DNA of 57,052 nucleotides from Sulfuritalea sp. (GCA_016712985.1 JADJQA010000053.1:1-57052); one strand, 5' to 3'; counted from the stretch's first letter, positions 34,117 through 42,745 are shown. The notes: a model not told the origin generated them from the letters alone. Translations and numbers: made by a program.

Positions 34117-35121
34117 ATGAAGCAACGGAGGCCCGGCCCCGGGGGGGGCCGGGGGCGCCCCGGGGATTGGAAGCCATGTCAAGCTTCAGGCCGAATTCGC
34201 CTGCTGATCAACCGCTACTTCAAACACCCGACCCGGCACACCGTGCTCGGCGTGGGTGATGACGCTGCGCTGATTGCGCCGACACCCGGCCAGGAGTTGG
34301 TGATTTCCACCGATCTGCTGGTCGAGGGAACGCATTTCCTGGCCGACACCGATGCCGAGGCGCTGGGCTGGAAGGTCCTCGCGGTGAATGTCTCGGACCT
34401 CGCCGCGATGGGCGCACAGCCGCGCTGGGCGACATTGGCCGCCGTCTTCCCGGCGCCGACGATTGACTGGATCGAAGCCTTCGCGCGCGGCTTCTTCGAC
34501 TGCGCGGACCGCCATGGCATCGACCTGATCGGCGGCGACACCACGCGCGGGCCGCGCGCTTTCTGCGTCACGATCCTTGGCGAAGTTCCGGCGGGGCGAG
34601 CCCTGCGCCGCGATGGCGCAAAGCCCGGCGATTCGATCTGGGTGTCTGGTTGGCCCGGACGTGCGGCGCTGGGACTGGCCCATTTGCAGGGACGCACCAC
34701 GCTCGCCGAGCCCGTGCTAGCGACCTGCCTGGCGGCGCTGCACCGACCGCAACCGCGCGTCGCGCTGGGCCTTGCGCTGCGCGGCATCGCCAGCGCCGCG
34801 ATCGATGTTTCCGATGGCCTGCTGGCCGATCTCGGTCATATCCTCGAACAGTCCGGCCTCGCCGCCCGATTGCAGATCTCCCGGCTGCCAGCCGCCCGGC
34901 TGGAGCGTGATTGCGTGCTGGCCGGAGGCGACGACTACGAGCTGGTGTTCACCGCTGCCCCGGCGCTGGACAACGAGATTTGCGCCCTGGCCGGTAAGCT
35001 CGAATTGCCGCTGACCCGGATTGGTCGTATCCAAAACGGCGCGCCCGGCGAACTCGTGCTGTGCGACGATGGCGGCAGCGTCATCACTCCTGCGCAGCGC
35101 GGCTATGATCACTTTATTTGA
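34117..35121 (+). CDS. thiL: Thiamine-monophosphate kinase, uncertain 5' end
   Basis: ThiL makes thiamine diphosphate from thiamine phosphate using ATP. From residue 28 on the family sequence is clear: RHTVLGVGDDAALI, ISTDLLVEGTHF, NVSDLAAMGAQPRWATLAA, HGIDLIGGDTTRG and AIDVSDGLLADLGHI. It ends near CVLAGGDDYELVF. The conserved start (M-x-EF-LI-RYF) is not in frame. ATG 34176 is followed by CTTCAGGCCGAATTCGCC, which needs an extra base before INRYFKHP. ATG 34117 is in frame but translates the repeat-rich leader (MKQRRPGPGGGRGRPGDW), so the annotated start is only a placeholder. An indel in the GC-extreme leader is likely. The gene starts after a dispersed repeat. Confidence 0.85.
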   Translation: MKQRRPGPGGGRGRPGDWKPCQASGRIRLLINRYFKHPTRHTVLGVGDDAALIAPTPGQELVISTDLLVEGTHFLADTDAEALGWKVLAVNVSDLAAMGAQPRWATLAAVFPAPTIDWIEAFARGFFDCADRHGIDLIGGDTTRGPRAFCVTILGEVPAGRALRRDGAKPGDSIWVSGWPGRAALGLAHLQGRTTLAEPVLATCLAALHRPQPRVALGLALRGIASAAIDVSDGLLADLGHILEQSGLAARLQISRLPAARLERDCVLAGGDDYELVFTAAPALDNEICALAGKLELPLTRIGRIQNGAPGELVLCDDGGSVITPAQRGYDHFI

Positions 35122-35150
35122 AACACTCACCGACATTGGCCGCTACCCCC

Positions 35151-35214
35151 GTCATTCCCGCGAAAGCGGGAATCCAGTCACCCGCTGCTGGATTCCCGCT
35201 TTCGCGGGAATGAC
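35151..35214. repeat. Perfect 27-bp inverted repeat built from dRS3-like units
   Basis: Arms 35151-35177 and 35188-35214 are exact reverse complements around a 10-bp loop. Each arm holds ATTCCCGCGAAAGCGGGAAT, the ATTCCC-N8-GGGAAT form of Neisseria dRS3-like repeats. It lies 30 bp after the thiL stop and is followed by six A's, so it probably also ends transcription in one or both directions. Confidence 0.8.
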
Positions 35215-35277
35215 GAAAAAAGGGGAGGTGCGCGTGGTGACCCGAAGTACGTGGATGCGGACAAAGGCCGCCTCTTG

Positions 35278-35784
35278 ATGGCAAAGCTGCCTCCTCCTCC
35301 GCTCAAGTTCCTGCTCCACCATCCCGCCCACTTCATCGCCTGCGGGATGGGCAGCGGGCTTTCCCCCGTCGCGCCGGGCACCGCGGGAACCGCCTTCGCC
35401 TGGGTGACTTTTCCCGTGCTGCGCCTGTATCTGGCAAGCGACCTGGGGCTGGCGATCTTTCTCCTGCTGGCCTTCGCCGTCGGCGTCGCGGCCTGCCAGA
35501 TCACCGGCCGGGCCTTGGGCGTCGTCGATCACGGCGCCATCGTCTGGGACGAAATCGTGCCCTTCTGGGCGGTGCTGCTGCTGACGCCCCCGACGTTTCT
35601 CTGGCAGTTGGCGGCATTCTTTTGGTTTCGCTTCTACGATATCCTCAAGCCGCAGCCGGCCAGGTTTTTTGACACAAGGGTCAAGAACGGCTTTGGTGTG
35701 ATGATGGACGACGCCGTTGCCGCCGGCTACACGGTGCTGACCCTGGCCGTGATCAAGGCGGTGGTTGACCCGTTACTCAGTTAG
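35278..35784 (+). CDS. pgpA: Phosphatidylglycerophosphatase A
   Basis: A 168-aa inner-membrane phosphatase that makes phosphatidylglycerol. Family motifs include CGMGSGLSPVAPGTAGT, VVDHGAIVWDEIVPFW with the catalytic acidic residues, and YDILKPQPARFFDTRVKNGF followed by DDAVAAGYT. Three to four hydrophobic helices are visible (35-60, 70-90, 105-125, 150-165). ATG 35278 is chosen; a GTG at 35251 is possible but has no better ribosome site. It is preceded by the dRS3-like repeat and followed 9 bp later by pncC. Confidence 0.93.
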   Translation: MAKLPPPPLKFLLHHPAHFIACGMGSGLSPVAPGTAGTAFAWVTFPVLRLYLASDLGLAIFLLLAFAVGVAACQITGRALGVVDHGAIVWDEIVPFWAVLLLTPPTFLWQLAAFFWFRFYDILKPQPARFFDTRVKNGFGVMMDDAVAAGYTVLTLAVIKAVVDPLLS

Positions 35785-35793
35785 GAGACTTGG

Positions 35794-36297
35794 ATGGATG
35801 CAGATCTCATCGCCCTGTCGGAAGCCGTCGGCGCGGCCGCGTTGGCCGGACGCGGCCAGCGTCGGCTGTTGATCGCCACGGCCGAATCCTGCACCGGGGG
35901 CTGGGTTGCGCAAGTGATCACTCACACAGCCGGCTGTACGGCGTGGTTCGAGTGCGGTTTTATCACCTATTCGAACGATGCCAAGACACAACTGCTCGGC
36001 GTTCGCCCGGAAACCCTGAAGAAGTACGGCGCCGTGAGCCAGGAAACCGCTGGCGAAATGGCCTCGGGCGCCCTGGCGAACTCCAATGCATTGATATCAT
36101 TATCTATTACCGGAATCGCCGGACCGACGGGTGGCTCACGTGGTAAGCCAGTGGGCACCGTATGCTTTGGCTGGTGTCGAGTCGACGAAACAGCGGAAAC
36201 CGAAACTGCCGTTTTTGCCGGCGACCGCGAGGCAGTCCGCCGTCAGTCGGTAGTTCACGCGCTGCGCGGCCTGCTGCGGCGACTCGACACCGCGTGA
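35794..36297 (+). CDS. pncC: CinA-family nicotinamide-nucleotide amidohydrolase
   Basis: A 167-aa stand-alone CinA C-terminal domain enzyme that deamidates NMN in pyridine nucleotide salvage. Motifs: ATAESCTGGWVAQVITHTAG with the catalytic Ser, FECGFITYSNDAKTQLLGV, VSQETAGEMASGAL and ISLSITGIAGPTGGSRGKPV. The ATG is seven bases after GGAGAC. It lies between pgpA and recA, as in many proteobacteria. No extra N-terminal CinA domain is present. Confidence 0.93.
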   Translation: MDADLIALSEAVGAAALAGRGQRRLLIATAESCTGGWVAQVITHTAGCTAWFECGFITYSNDAKTQLLGVRPETLKKYGAVSQETAGEMASGALANSNALISLSITGIAGPTGGSRGKPVGTVCFGWCRVDETAETETAVFAGDREAVRRQSVVHALRGLLRRLDTA

Positions 36298-36333
36298 CAG
36301 AACCGGGTAGCGCAAAAACTGTGCCATCCATGC

Positions 36334-36339
36334 CATAAT
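36334..36339 (+). promoter_or_regulatory. Possible recA -10 box
   Basis: CATAAT lies 28 bp upstream of the recA ATG and after a run of five A's (36314-36318). No clear TTGACA-like -35 box or CTG-N10-CAG LexA site was found in the 69-bp gap. Confidence 0.3.
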
Positions 36340-36366
36340 CGAACGAACATGTGAAGGACACATTCA

Positions 36367-37392
36367 ATGGACGACAACAAGAGCAAGGCACTCCAGGCCG
36401 CCCTGGCCCAGATCGAAAAGCAGTTCGGCAAGGGCTCGATCATGAAAATGGGCGAAGGCCTCGCCATCGACGATATCCAGACCGTCTCCACCGGCTCCCT
36501 GGGGCTCGATATCGCCCTGGGCATCGGCGGCCTGCCGCGCGGACGGGTGGTAGAGGTCTACGGACCGGAGTCTTCCGGCAAGACCACGCTGTGCCTGCAT
36601 ATCGTGGCCGAGATCCAGAAGGCGGGCGGTGTGGCCGCCTACATCGACGCGGAGAATGCGCTCGACCCCGGCTATGCGGCGAAGCTCGGGGTGAATGTAC
36701 CCGACCTGCTGATCTCCCAGCCCGACACCGGCGAGCAGGGCCTGGAAATCACCGACATGCTGGTACGTTCCGGCGGCGTTGATTGCATCGTGATCGACTC
36801 GGTCGCCGCACTGACGCCGCGTGCCGAAATCGAAGGCGAAATGGGCGACCAGTTGCCCGGCCTGCAGGCGCGCCTGATGTCGCAGGCCCTGCGCAAGCTG
36901 ACGGCCAACATCAAGCGCACCAATACCCTGGTGATCTTCATCAACCAGATACGCATGAAGATCGGCGTGATGTTTGGAAACCCCGAGACCACCACCGGCG
37001 GCAATGCGCTGAAGTTCTACGCCTCGGTGCGCATGGACATCCGCCGCACCGGCGCCATCAAGAAAGGCGACGAGGTGATCGGCAACGAGACCAAGGTCAA
37101 AGTGGTCAAGAACAAGGTCGCGCCTCCCTTCCGCGAGGCCCATTTCGACATCCTGTACGGGGAAGGCATTTCGCGTCAAGGTGAAATTGTCGAGCTCGGC
37201 GTCGAACACAAGATCGTCGAAAAATCAGGCGCCTGGTACGCCTACAAGGGCGAGAAGATCGGCCAGGGCAAGGACAACGCGCGCGAGTTCCTGCGCGAGC
37301 ACGCCGACATCGCCGTGGAAATCGAGAACCGGGTACGCGAAGCGGTGGGTGTCGCCGTTCCCGGTGTTGTCGAGCCGGCGAAAGGCAGTTAG
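36367..37392 (+). CDS. recA: RecA recombinase
   Basis: A 341-aa ATP-dependent strand-exchange protein that also triggers LexA self-cleavage. Walker A is GPESSGKTTLCLHIVAE near 66-82. AYIDAENALDPGYA and the PGLQARLMSQALRKLTANIK filament interface are present. FINQIRMKIGVMFGNPETTT is loop L2, GGNALKFYASVRMDIR is conserved, and the C-terminus ends acidic/variable. Complete and intact. An AAGGACAC ribosome site precedes it. recX follows after a 235-bp gap, which in some species lets a recA-recX co-transcript form by readthrough. Confidence 0.98.
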   Translation: MDDNKSKALQAALAQIEKQFGKGSIMKMGEGLAIDDIQTVSTGSLGLDIALGIGGLPRGRVVEVYGPESSGKTTLCLHIVAEIQKAGGVAAYIDAENALDPGYAAKLGVNVPDLLISQPDTGEQGLEITDMLVRSGGVDCIVIDSVAALTPRAEIEGEMGDQLPGLQARLMSQALRKLTANIKRTNTLVIFINQIRMKIGVMFGNPETTTGGNALKFYASVRMDIRRTGAIKKGDEVIGNETKVKVVKNKVAPPFREAHFDILYGEGISRQGEIVELGVEHKIVEKSGAWYAYKGEKIGQGKDNAREFLREHADIAVEIENRVREAVGVAVPGVVEPAKGS

Positions 37393-37627
37393 CCCAGGCT
37401 GCGCTGGCGTGCTAACGCTCATGGCAGCGAGAGCCACCCGCTGATGATCAAACCCGCGAAAAGCGGCATAAAAGCCCGCCCCTCCCGCCCGCCCCTCGCG
37501 GGGAGGCGAAGGATTTGCTCGCTGCGCTCAATGTTCAGGCCGACGCCAACTATGCTGATTCAGGTTGAAAGCAAGTAAATGACCTTGCCGAATAGCTCTG
37601 CCGGCGCCGCTGGCCCCGGTCAATTAC
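37393..37627. other. recA-recX intergenic region
   Basis: The 235-bp gap contains a GC hairpin (CCCCTCGCGGGG near 37491-37502) and a slightly AT-rich stretch at 37545-37580 that could hold the recX promoter. No strong T-run terminator is visible, so recX may also be made by readthrough from recA. Confidence 0.35.
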
Positions 37628-38077
37628 ATGTCAATTGAACTGCGCCAGAAAGCGATCAAGCTCCTGGCGCGACGCGAGCACACGGGCGCCGAACTGGCGC
37701 ACAAACTGGCCGGCCACGGCACACCGGAAGAGATAGCCGCGGTGGTCGTCGAACTGCAAACCTCGCATCTGCAATCCGACAGCCGCGTTGCCGAAAGCTA
37801 TGTGCGCAGTCACGCTGCCCGGCTGGGCGCCTCGCGCTTGCGCCAGAACCTCAAGACCAGGGGCGTGAGCGGCGAGCTGATCGAAGCTCAACTCGCGCCA
37901 GATGCTCTGCCGGACGAGCTTGAACGTGCCCGCGCCGTGTGGGCCAGAAAATTTTCCGCGGCACCGGCCGATCCCCGCGAGTGGGCGCGTCAGGCGCGCT
38001 TCCTGCAGGGCAGGGGATTCGCCGCGGACATCATTCGCCGCCTGCTCAAGGAACCGGCGGGAGTGCTCGACGAATGA
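37628..38077 (+). CDS. recX: Regulatory protein RecX
   Basis: A 149-aa helical protein that binds inside the RecA groove and limits its activity. It has the family tandem three-helix repeats: RQKAIKLLARREHTGAELAH, KTRGVSGELIEAQLAPDALP and RQARFLQGRGFAADIIRRLL. No ribosome site is strong. The TGA overlaps the lptB ATG (ATGA), tying recX to the lptB-rpoN operon. Confidence 0.9.
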   Translation: MSIELRQKAIKLLARREHTGAELAHKLAGHGTPEEIAAVVVELQTSHLQSDSRVAESYVRSHAARLGASRLRQNLKTRGVSGELIEAQLAPDALPDELERARAVWARKFSAAPADPREWARQARFLQGRGFAADIIRRLLKEPAGVLDE

Positions 38078-38820
38078 GCTCCCCCGTCGCCACCCTCTCG
38101 GCGCATAACCTGCGCAAGAAATACAAGTCGCGGACGGTGGTTACCGACGTGTCTTTCGATGTCGCCGCGGGTGAAGTGGTGGGTCTGCTCGGCCCCAATG
38201 GCGCCGGCAAGACCACCTGCTTCTACATGATCGTCGGCCTGGTAGCGGCCGATGGGGGGGAGATCCGCATTGAAAGTGGCGAGGAGCACCTGCGCCTAAC
38301 GCACATGCCGATACACCGGCGCGCCAAGGCGGGCCTGTCCTACCTGCCACAGGAAAACTCGGTGTTCAGAAAACTCACGGTGGGCGAGAACGTGCGCGCC
38401 GTGCTGGAACTGCAGGGCCTGGACGAAGTCGCGATGGACCAGCGGGAGGAACACCTGCTGCAGGAACTGCACATTACCCACATCCGCAAGAACCTGGCCG
38501 CCTCGCTCTCGGGCGGCGAACGCCGCCGCGTCGAGATCGCTCGCGCACTGGCCACCCGCCCGCGTTTCATTCTGCTCGATGAACCCTTCGCCGGCGTCGA
38601 CCCGATAGCGGTGCTGGACATCCAGAGGATCATCCGCTATCTCAAGGAAAGCGGTATCGGCGTGCTGATCACGGATCACAATGTGCGGGAAACCCTGGGC
38701 ATTTGCGATCATGCTACTATCATCAATGACGGTGAAGTGCTGGCCGCTGGACGGCCGGCCGAGATTGTCGACAACGAAAGCGTGCGCCGGGTGTATCTGG
38801 GCGAGCATTTCAGAATGTAA
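38074..38820 (+). CDS. lptB: LPS export ABC transporter ATPase LptB
   Basis: A 248-aa ABC ATPase that powers lipopolysaccharide extraction from the inner membrane. Walker A is GPNGAGKTTCFYMIVGL, the Q-loop is YLPQENSVFRKLTVGEN, the signature is SLSGGERRRVEIARALA, and Walker B/D is FILLDEPFAGVDPIAV, then LITDHNVRETLGICDHA. The ATG is within the recX stop and the TAA overlaps the rpoN ATG. The lptC-lptA genes that usually precede lptB are not here. Confidence 0.95.
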   Translation: MSSPVATLSAHNLRKKYKSRTVVTDVSFDVAAGEVVGLLGPNGAGKTTCFYMIVGLVAADGGEIRIESGEEHLRLTHMPIHRRAKAGLSYLPQENSVFRKLTVGENVRAVLELQGLDEVAMDQREEHLLQELHITHIRKNLAASLSGGERRRVEIARALATRPRFILLDEPFAGVDPIAVLDIQRIIRYLKESGIGVLITDHNVRETLGICDHATIINDGEVLAAGRPAEIVDNESVRRVYLGEHFRM

Positions 38821-40271
38821 TGAAACAGGGACTCCAGCTCCGGCTTTCGCAGCATCTGGCGCTGACGCCACAGTTGCAGCAGTCGATCAGGCTGTTGCAG
38901 TTGTCGACGCTGGAGTTGAACTCCGAGATCGATCAGGCGTTGCAGGAGAACCCGCTGCTGGAGCGGGATGATCCCGGCGAGCCCGCCACGTTTACTCTCG
39001 GTTCCCCGACTGATGCGCTGGCGACGCCGCAGACTGTCACCCCGGCGGAAAGCGACGAGCGCCAGGAGCCGTCCGGTGGCGATGATGAAGGCTGGGGCAT
39101 GGATTTTTCCGGCAGCCACGGCCAGCGTGATCCCAACGATGACGATGTCGACGGCGGCGAGACTCAGGCCGCCTCGATCTCGCTGCGCGAACACCTTGGG
39201 ACGCAGTTGGCCATGACCCAGTTGCCCGACCGCGAGCGGGCGCTGGTTGGCTTTCTGATTGAGGCCCTGAATGACGACGGCTACCTGACGCAACCGCTCG
39301 ACGAACTGATCGACCTGCTGCTCAGCGAGGACGATGAACTGCGCGAAGCCCTGCTTGAGGAACTCGGCATCGCCCTGCGCCACTTGCAGCATCTCGACCC
39401 GCCGGGCATCGGCGCGCGCACTGCCCAGGAATGCCTGTCGCTGCAACTCAAGTCATTGCCCGACTCCACCACGCGTGCGCTGGCGCTGGCCATTGTCAGC
39501 GACCACCTCGAACTTCTGGCAGCCCGGGATTTCGCCCGGATCAGGAAATCGCTGGACTGCGACGACGAGGAGTTGCGCGCGGCGCAGAGCCTGATACGTT
39601 CGCTGAATCCGCGCCCCGGCGCACAGTATGCGGCGATCGAAACGCGCTACGTGGTGCCGGATGTGACGGTAAAAAAAGTGCGCGGACAATGGATTGTCAG
39701 CCTCAACAAGGAGGCCATGCCACGCCTGCGCATCAACCGGCTCTACGCCGACATCCTGCAGCGCAGCCGGGGCGGCAACGCTTCGTCAGGCGGACTTGCC
39801 ACCCAGTTGCAGGAAGCCAAATGGCTGATCAAGAGCGTGCAGCAGCGCTTCGACACCATCCTGCGAGTATCACAGGCCATTGTCGACCGCCAGCGCGCCT
39901 TTCTGGACCACGGCGAGGTGGCGATGCGCCCGCTGACCCTGCGCGAGATCGCGGAAACGGTCAAGCTTCACGAATCGACGATTTCACGCGTGACGACACA
40001 GAAATACATGGCGAGCCCGCGCGGCATCCACGAGCTCAAGTACTTTTTTGGCAGCCACGTCGCTACCGATAGCGGCGGCGAGGCCTCCTCAACCGCGATT
40101 CGGGCGCTGATCAAGCAATTGGTCAGCGCCGAGGACGGCAAAAAGCCGTTCTCGGACGCCCGTCTCGCGGAAATCCTCGGCGAGCAGGGCATCGTCGTGG
40201 CACGTCGCACCGTAGCGAAGTACCGCGAACTGCTTGGCATTGCGCCGGTCAACCTCAGGAAAGTCCTCTGA
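38820..40271 (+). CDS. rpoN: RNA polymerase sigma-54 factor
   Basis: A 483-aa sigma factor for -24/-12 promoters. Region I is glutamine/leucine-rich (LRLSQHLALTPQLQQSIRLL), followed by an acidic region II near 45-110. A core-binding region with helices follows, and an HTH (TLREIAETVKLHESTISRVT) lies near 380-400. The RpoN box ARRTVAKYRELLGIA is near the C-terminus. All regions are present. The gene overlaps lptB by one base. Confidence 0.97.
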   Translation: MKQGLQLRLSQHLALTPQLQQSIRLLQLSTLELNSEIDQALQENPLLERDDPGEPATFTLGSPTDALATPQTVTPAESDERQEPSGGDDEGWGMDFSGSHGQRDPNDDDVDGGETQAASISLREHLGTQLAMTQLPDRERALVGFLIEALNDDGYLTQPLDELIDLLLSEDDELREALLEELGIALRHLQHLDPPGIGARTAQECLSLQLKSLPDSTTRALALAIVSDHLELLAARDFARIRKSLDCDDEELRAAQSLIRSLNPRPGAQYAAIETRYVVPDVTVKKVRGQWIVSLNKEAMPRLRINRLYADILQRSRGGNASSGGLATQLQEAKWLIKSVQQRFDTILRVSQAIVDRQRAFLDHGEVAMRPLTLREIAETVKLHESTISRVTTQKYMASPRGIHELKYFFGSHVATDSGGEASSTAIRALIKQLVSAEDGKKPFSDARLAEILGEQGIVVARRTVAKYRELLGIAPVNLRKVL

Positions 40272-40297
40272 GAAATCACTTCCGACTAGGAGACATC

Positions 40298-40612
40298 ATG
40301 AATCTCAACATCACCGGACACCACATCGACGTTACCCCGGCCATTCGTGAATACGTTACCGGCAAGCTCGACCGAGTGCTGCGCCACTTCGACCAGGTGA
40401 CCAGCTCGCACGTGATCCTGTCGGTCGAGAAGCTGCAACAGAAGGCTGAAGTCACGCTTCACGTCAAGGGCAAGGACATCTTCGCCGATGCGATCGACGG
40501 CGATCTCTACGCCGCCATCGACCTGGTCGCCGACAAGCTCGACCGTCAGGTGGTCAAGCACAAGGAAAAGGTCTCCAACCACAACCACGACAAGCGTCAA
40601 CAAGGAGAATAG
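40298..40612 (+). CDS. hpf: Short ribosome hibernation promoting factor
   Basis: A 104-aa protein of the short HPF/YfiA class that helps form 100S ribosome dimers in starved cells. Typical features: MNLNITGHHIDVTPAIREYV, a VEKLQQKAEVTLHVKGKDIF strand, and AIDLVADKLDRQVVKHKEKV. The C-terminal dimerising domain of long HPF is absent. AGGAGA lies upstream. It follows rpoN, as in many proteobacteria. Confidence 0.93.
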   Translation: MNLNITGHHIDVTPAIREYVTGKLDRVLRHFDQVTSSHVILSVEKLQQKAEVTLHVKGKDIFADAIDGDLYAAIDLVADKLDRQVVKHKEKVSNHNHDKRQQGE

Positions 40613-40763
40613 ACCGGGCGTCACGAGTTCCAGGCCGCGAGGCAGCGGCGCCGGTCCATGTCTTCGCGCGCTTGCGCCGGGGACGGTATCGACGGACAGC
40701 GTTATACTGCGCGCCGCCCCTGCCTCCGCTCATTTGCAGCTTATTAGCAGAATCGCTCCCAAC

Positions 40764-41222
40764 ATGAATCAGATCGCCACCCTGCTGCCCCTCGACAACG
40801 TCGTGGCCAACCTCGACGCCAGCAGCAAGAAGCGCGTATTCGAGCAGGTCGGCCTGCTTTTCGAGAATCAGCAAAGCGTCGCCCGCAGCACGGTCTACGA
40901 TGCCTTGTTCGCACGCGAGAAACTTGGGTCGACGGGCCTCGGCCAAGGTATTGCGATCCCCCACGGGCGCATCAAGGGCCTCAAGACCCCGATCGGTGCG
41001 TTTGTTCGCCTTGCCTCGCCCGTGCAGTTTGACGCACCGGATGGCAAACCGGTCGGGCTGATTTTCGTGTTGTTGGTGCCGGAAGCCGCCAACCAGCATC
41101 ATTTGCAATTGCTCTCCGAACTGGCGCAGATGTTCTCGGACCGCAGCTTCCGCGAACAGCTCGCCGCTGCTCCCGATGCCCTTGCGCTGCACGGGCTCTT
41201 CGCCAATTGGCACGCGAACTAG
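40764..41222 (+). CDS. ptsN: PTS IIA-like nitrogen regulatory protein
   Basis: A 152-aa EIIA-Ntr phosphocarrier. The phosphorylated histidine is in GLGQGIAIPHGRIKGLKTPI. The flanking REKLGSTGL and IFVLLVPEAANQHHLQLLSE are family marks. It passes regulatory phosphate and controls potassium uptake and nitrogen or carbon balance. A TATACT at 40703-40708 could be a -10 box of a separate promoter in the 151-bp gap after hpf. The stop lies 16 bp beyond the hprK start, so the two are overlapped and coupled. Confidence 0.93.
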   Translation: MNQIATLLPLDNVVANLDASSKKRVFEQVGLLFENQQSVARSTVYDALFAREKLGSTGLGQGIAIPHGRIKGLKTPIGAFVRLASPVQFDAPDGKPVGLIFVLLVPEAANQHHLQLLSELAQMFSDRSFREQLAAAPDALALHGLFANWHAN

Positions 41223-42160
41223 CCATTTCGCAACTGTTCGAGGGCAACCGCGAGCGACTTCAGCTCTCGCTGGTCTGCGGCGCCCTGACACGAACCATTT
41301 CCACCTCGGAACATGTGGTGTCGCCCGCGGACCTGATCGGCCACCTCAACCTGATGCATCCGGAACGCCTGCAGGTCATCGGCGCGCCGGAAGTCGCCTG
41401 GTGGGCCCGCCACGCGCCGGAAAAAGTGGCGCATCACATGCAGGAGATCTACAACGCCCACCCTCCTGCAATTGTCGTTGCCGACGGCTGCGCGATTGGC
41501 GATGGCGTCCGCAGCGGTTGCGAAGCCACCGGCACACCACTGATGCAAACACCGCTGTCTTCGGCCCTCGTCATAGATACCCTGCGCTATTTCGTCTCGC
41601 GCCACCTGGCCGAAACCTCGACGCTGCACGGCGTCTTCATGGATGTGCTGGGCATGGGCGTGCTGATTGCCGGCGACTCCGGCGTCGGCAAGAGCGAGCT
41701 CGGCCTTGAGCTGATTTCGCGCGGACACGGACTGGTCGCCGACGACGTGGTGGATGTCTCGCGCATCGGTACCGACACCCTCGAGGGGCGCTGTCCCGAG
41801 CTGCTGATGGACTTCCTCGAAGTGCGCGGGCTCGGGCTGCTCAACATCCGCACCGTATTTGGCGAAGCCGCCTGCCGGCGCAAGATGCGCCTCAAACTCA
41901 TCGTGCATTTGCAGAAACCGACTCCCGGCGTTCCGGAAGCCGCCCGCCTGCCGCTCGATGCGCAGACCGAAACCATCCTTGGCGTTCCGGTCCAGCGGGT
42001 TACCATTCCCGTCTCCGCCGGCCGCAACCTGGCGGTGCTGCTTGAAGCCGCGGTGCGTGCCACGGTGCTGAAGCTGCGCGGTGTCGACAGCATGCAGGAA
42101 TTCCTCGATCGCCAGGAAGCCGCCGTGAGGGCGGACGCCGAGCATGACGCGGTCAACTAA
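41207..42160 (+). CDS. hprK: HPr kinase/phosphorylase
   Basis: A 317-aa enzyme that phosphorylates or dephosphorylates HPr on serine. The Walker A loop is AGDSGVGKSELGLELISRGH. The acidic catalytic motif is DDVVDVSRIG, and the family signature is EVRGLGLLNIRTVFGEAACR. The start is TTG (MARELAISQLFEG), overlapping ptsN. The usual downstream rapZ/ptsH genes are not here; a small PsiF-like gene follows. Confidence 0.92.
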   Translation: MARELAISQLFEGNRERLQLSLVCGALTRTISTSEHVVSPADLIGHLNLMHPERLQVIGAPEVAWWARHAPEKVAHHMQEIYNAHPPAIVVADGCAIGDGVRSGCEATGTPLMQTPLSSALVIDTLRYFVSRHLAETSTLHGVFMDVLGMGVLIAGDSGVGKSELGLELISRGHGLVADDVVDVSRIGTDTLEGRCPELLMDFLEVRGLGLLNIRTVFGEAACRRKMRLKLIVHLQKPTPGVPEAARLPLDAQTETILGVPVQRVTIPVSAGRNLAVLLEAAVRATVLKLRGVDSMQEFLDRQEAAVRADAEHDAVN

Positions 42161-42252
42161 AGGAATCACGGCCGCGTTAAGCCAGTACGGCACGAGAGTC
42201 TGTTTCAGGGAGATTCAAACCTTGCGCCGCCCACATACCAAGGAGACTCACC

Positions 42253-42648
42253 ATGCATAAGCTGATCACCGTTGCGCTTTCCGCCCTGTTCGCCGCCAAC
42301 GTGGCGCTCGCCGCACCAGAAAAGGCCGCTGCTGCACCGGCTGCCGCAGCGCCGGCTGCGGCTGCTGCTCCCGCCAAGGCCGCTGAACCCGCCAAGGCTG
42401 CCGAAGCCGCCAAACCCGCTGCCGTGAGCGACTGCGAAGCCAAGGCGGTGGGCAAGGATGGCAAACCGCTGCATGGCGCCGCCAAGACCGCCTCGATCAA
42501 GAAGTGCGAAGGCGGCGGCAAGCCCGCGGAGGCCGCGAAGTCCGGTTGTGCGGAAAAGGCTGTCAGCAAGGATGGCAAGCCGCTCGCCGGCGCCGCCAAG
42601 ACCACGTTCATGAAGAAGTGCGAAGCGGACGCCAAGGCCGCCAAGTAA
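42253..42648 (+). CDS. PsiF-repeat periplasmic protein with Ala-rich linker
   Basis: A 131-aa exported protein: signal peptide MHKLITVALSALFAANVALA, then a 40-residue Ala/Pro/Lys linker, then two PsiF-type repeats. The repeats are CEAKAVGKDGKPLHGAAKTA then SIKKC, and CAEKAVSKDGKPLAGAAKTT then FMKKC. Each has a cysteine pair about 24 apart that may form a disulfide. The role of PsiF proteins is poorly known; E. coli psiF is phosphate-starvation induced. AAGGAGA lies upstream. It has its own strong terminator downstream. Confidence 0.85.
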   Translation: MHKLITVALSALFAANVALAAPEKAAAAPAAAAPAAAAAPAKAAEPAKAAEAAKPAAVSDCEAKAVGKDGKPLHGAAKTASIKKCEGGGKPAEAAKSGCAEKAVSKDGKPLAGAAKTTFMKKCEADAKAAK

Positions 42649-42667
42649 GTCGCCTGTTTCACCTGGA

Positions 42668-42706
42668 ACGCCGGTCGCTGTTGCGGGCCGGCGTTGCTGT
42701 TTTTTT
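42668..42706 (+). terminator. Rho-independent terminator after the PsiF-like gene
   Basis: ACGCCGG (42668-42674) and CCGGCGT (42688-42694) form a 7-bp GC stem, followed five bases later by seven T's (42700-42706). It lies 20 bp after the stop codon. Confidence 0.8.
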
Positions 42707-42745
42707 CGCCCGTTTCACGGCGATTCACGCCAGGATTCCACCCGC

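Noticed and set aside
34130..34170. Terminator hairpin in the GC block before thiL
   Set aside because: Strongly self-complementary but not followed by a T-run, and it precedes rather than follows a gene.
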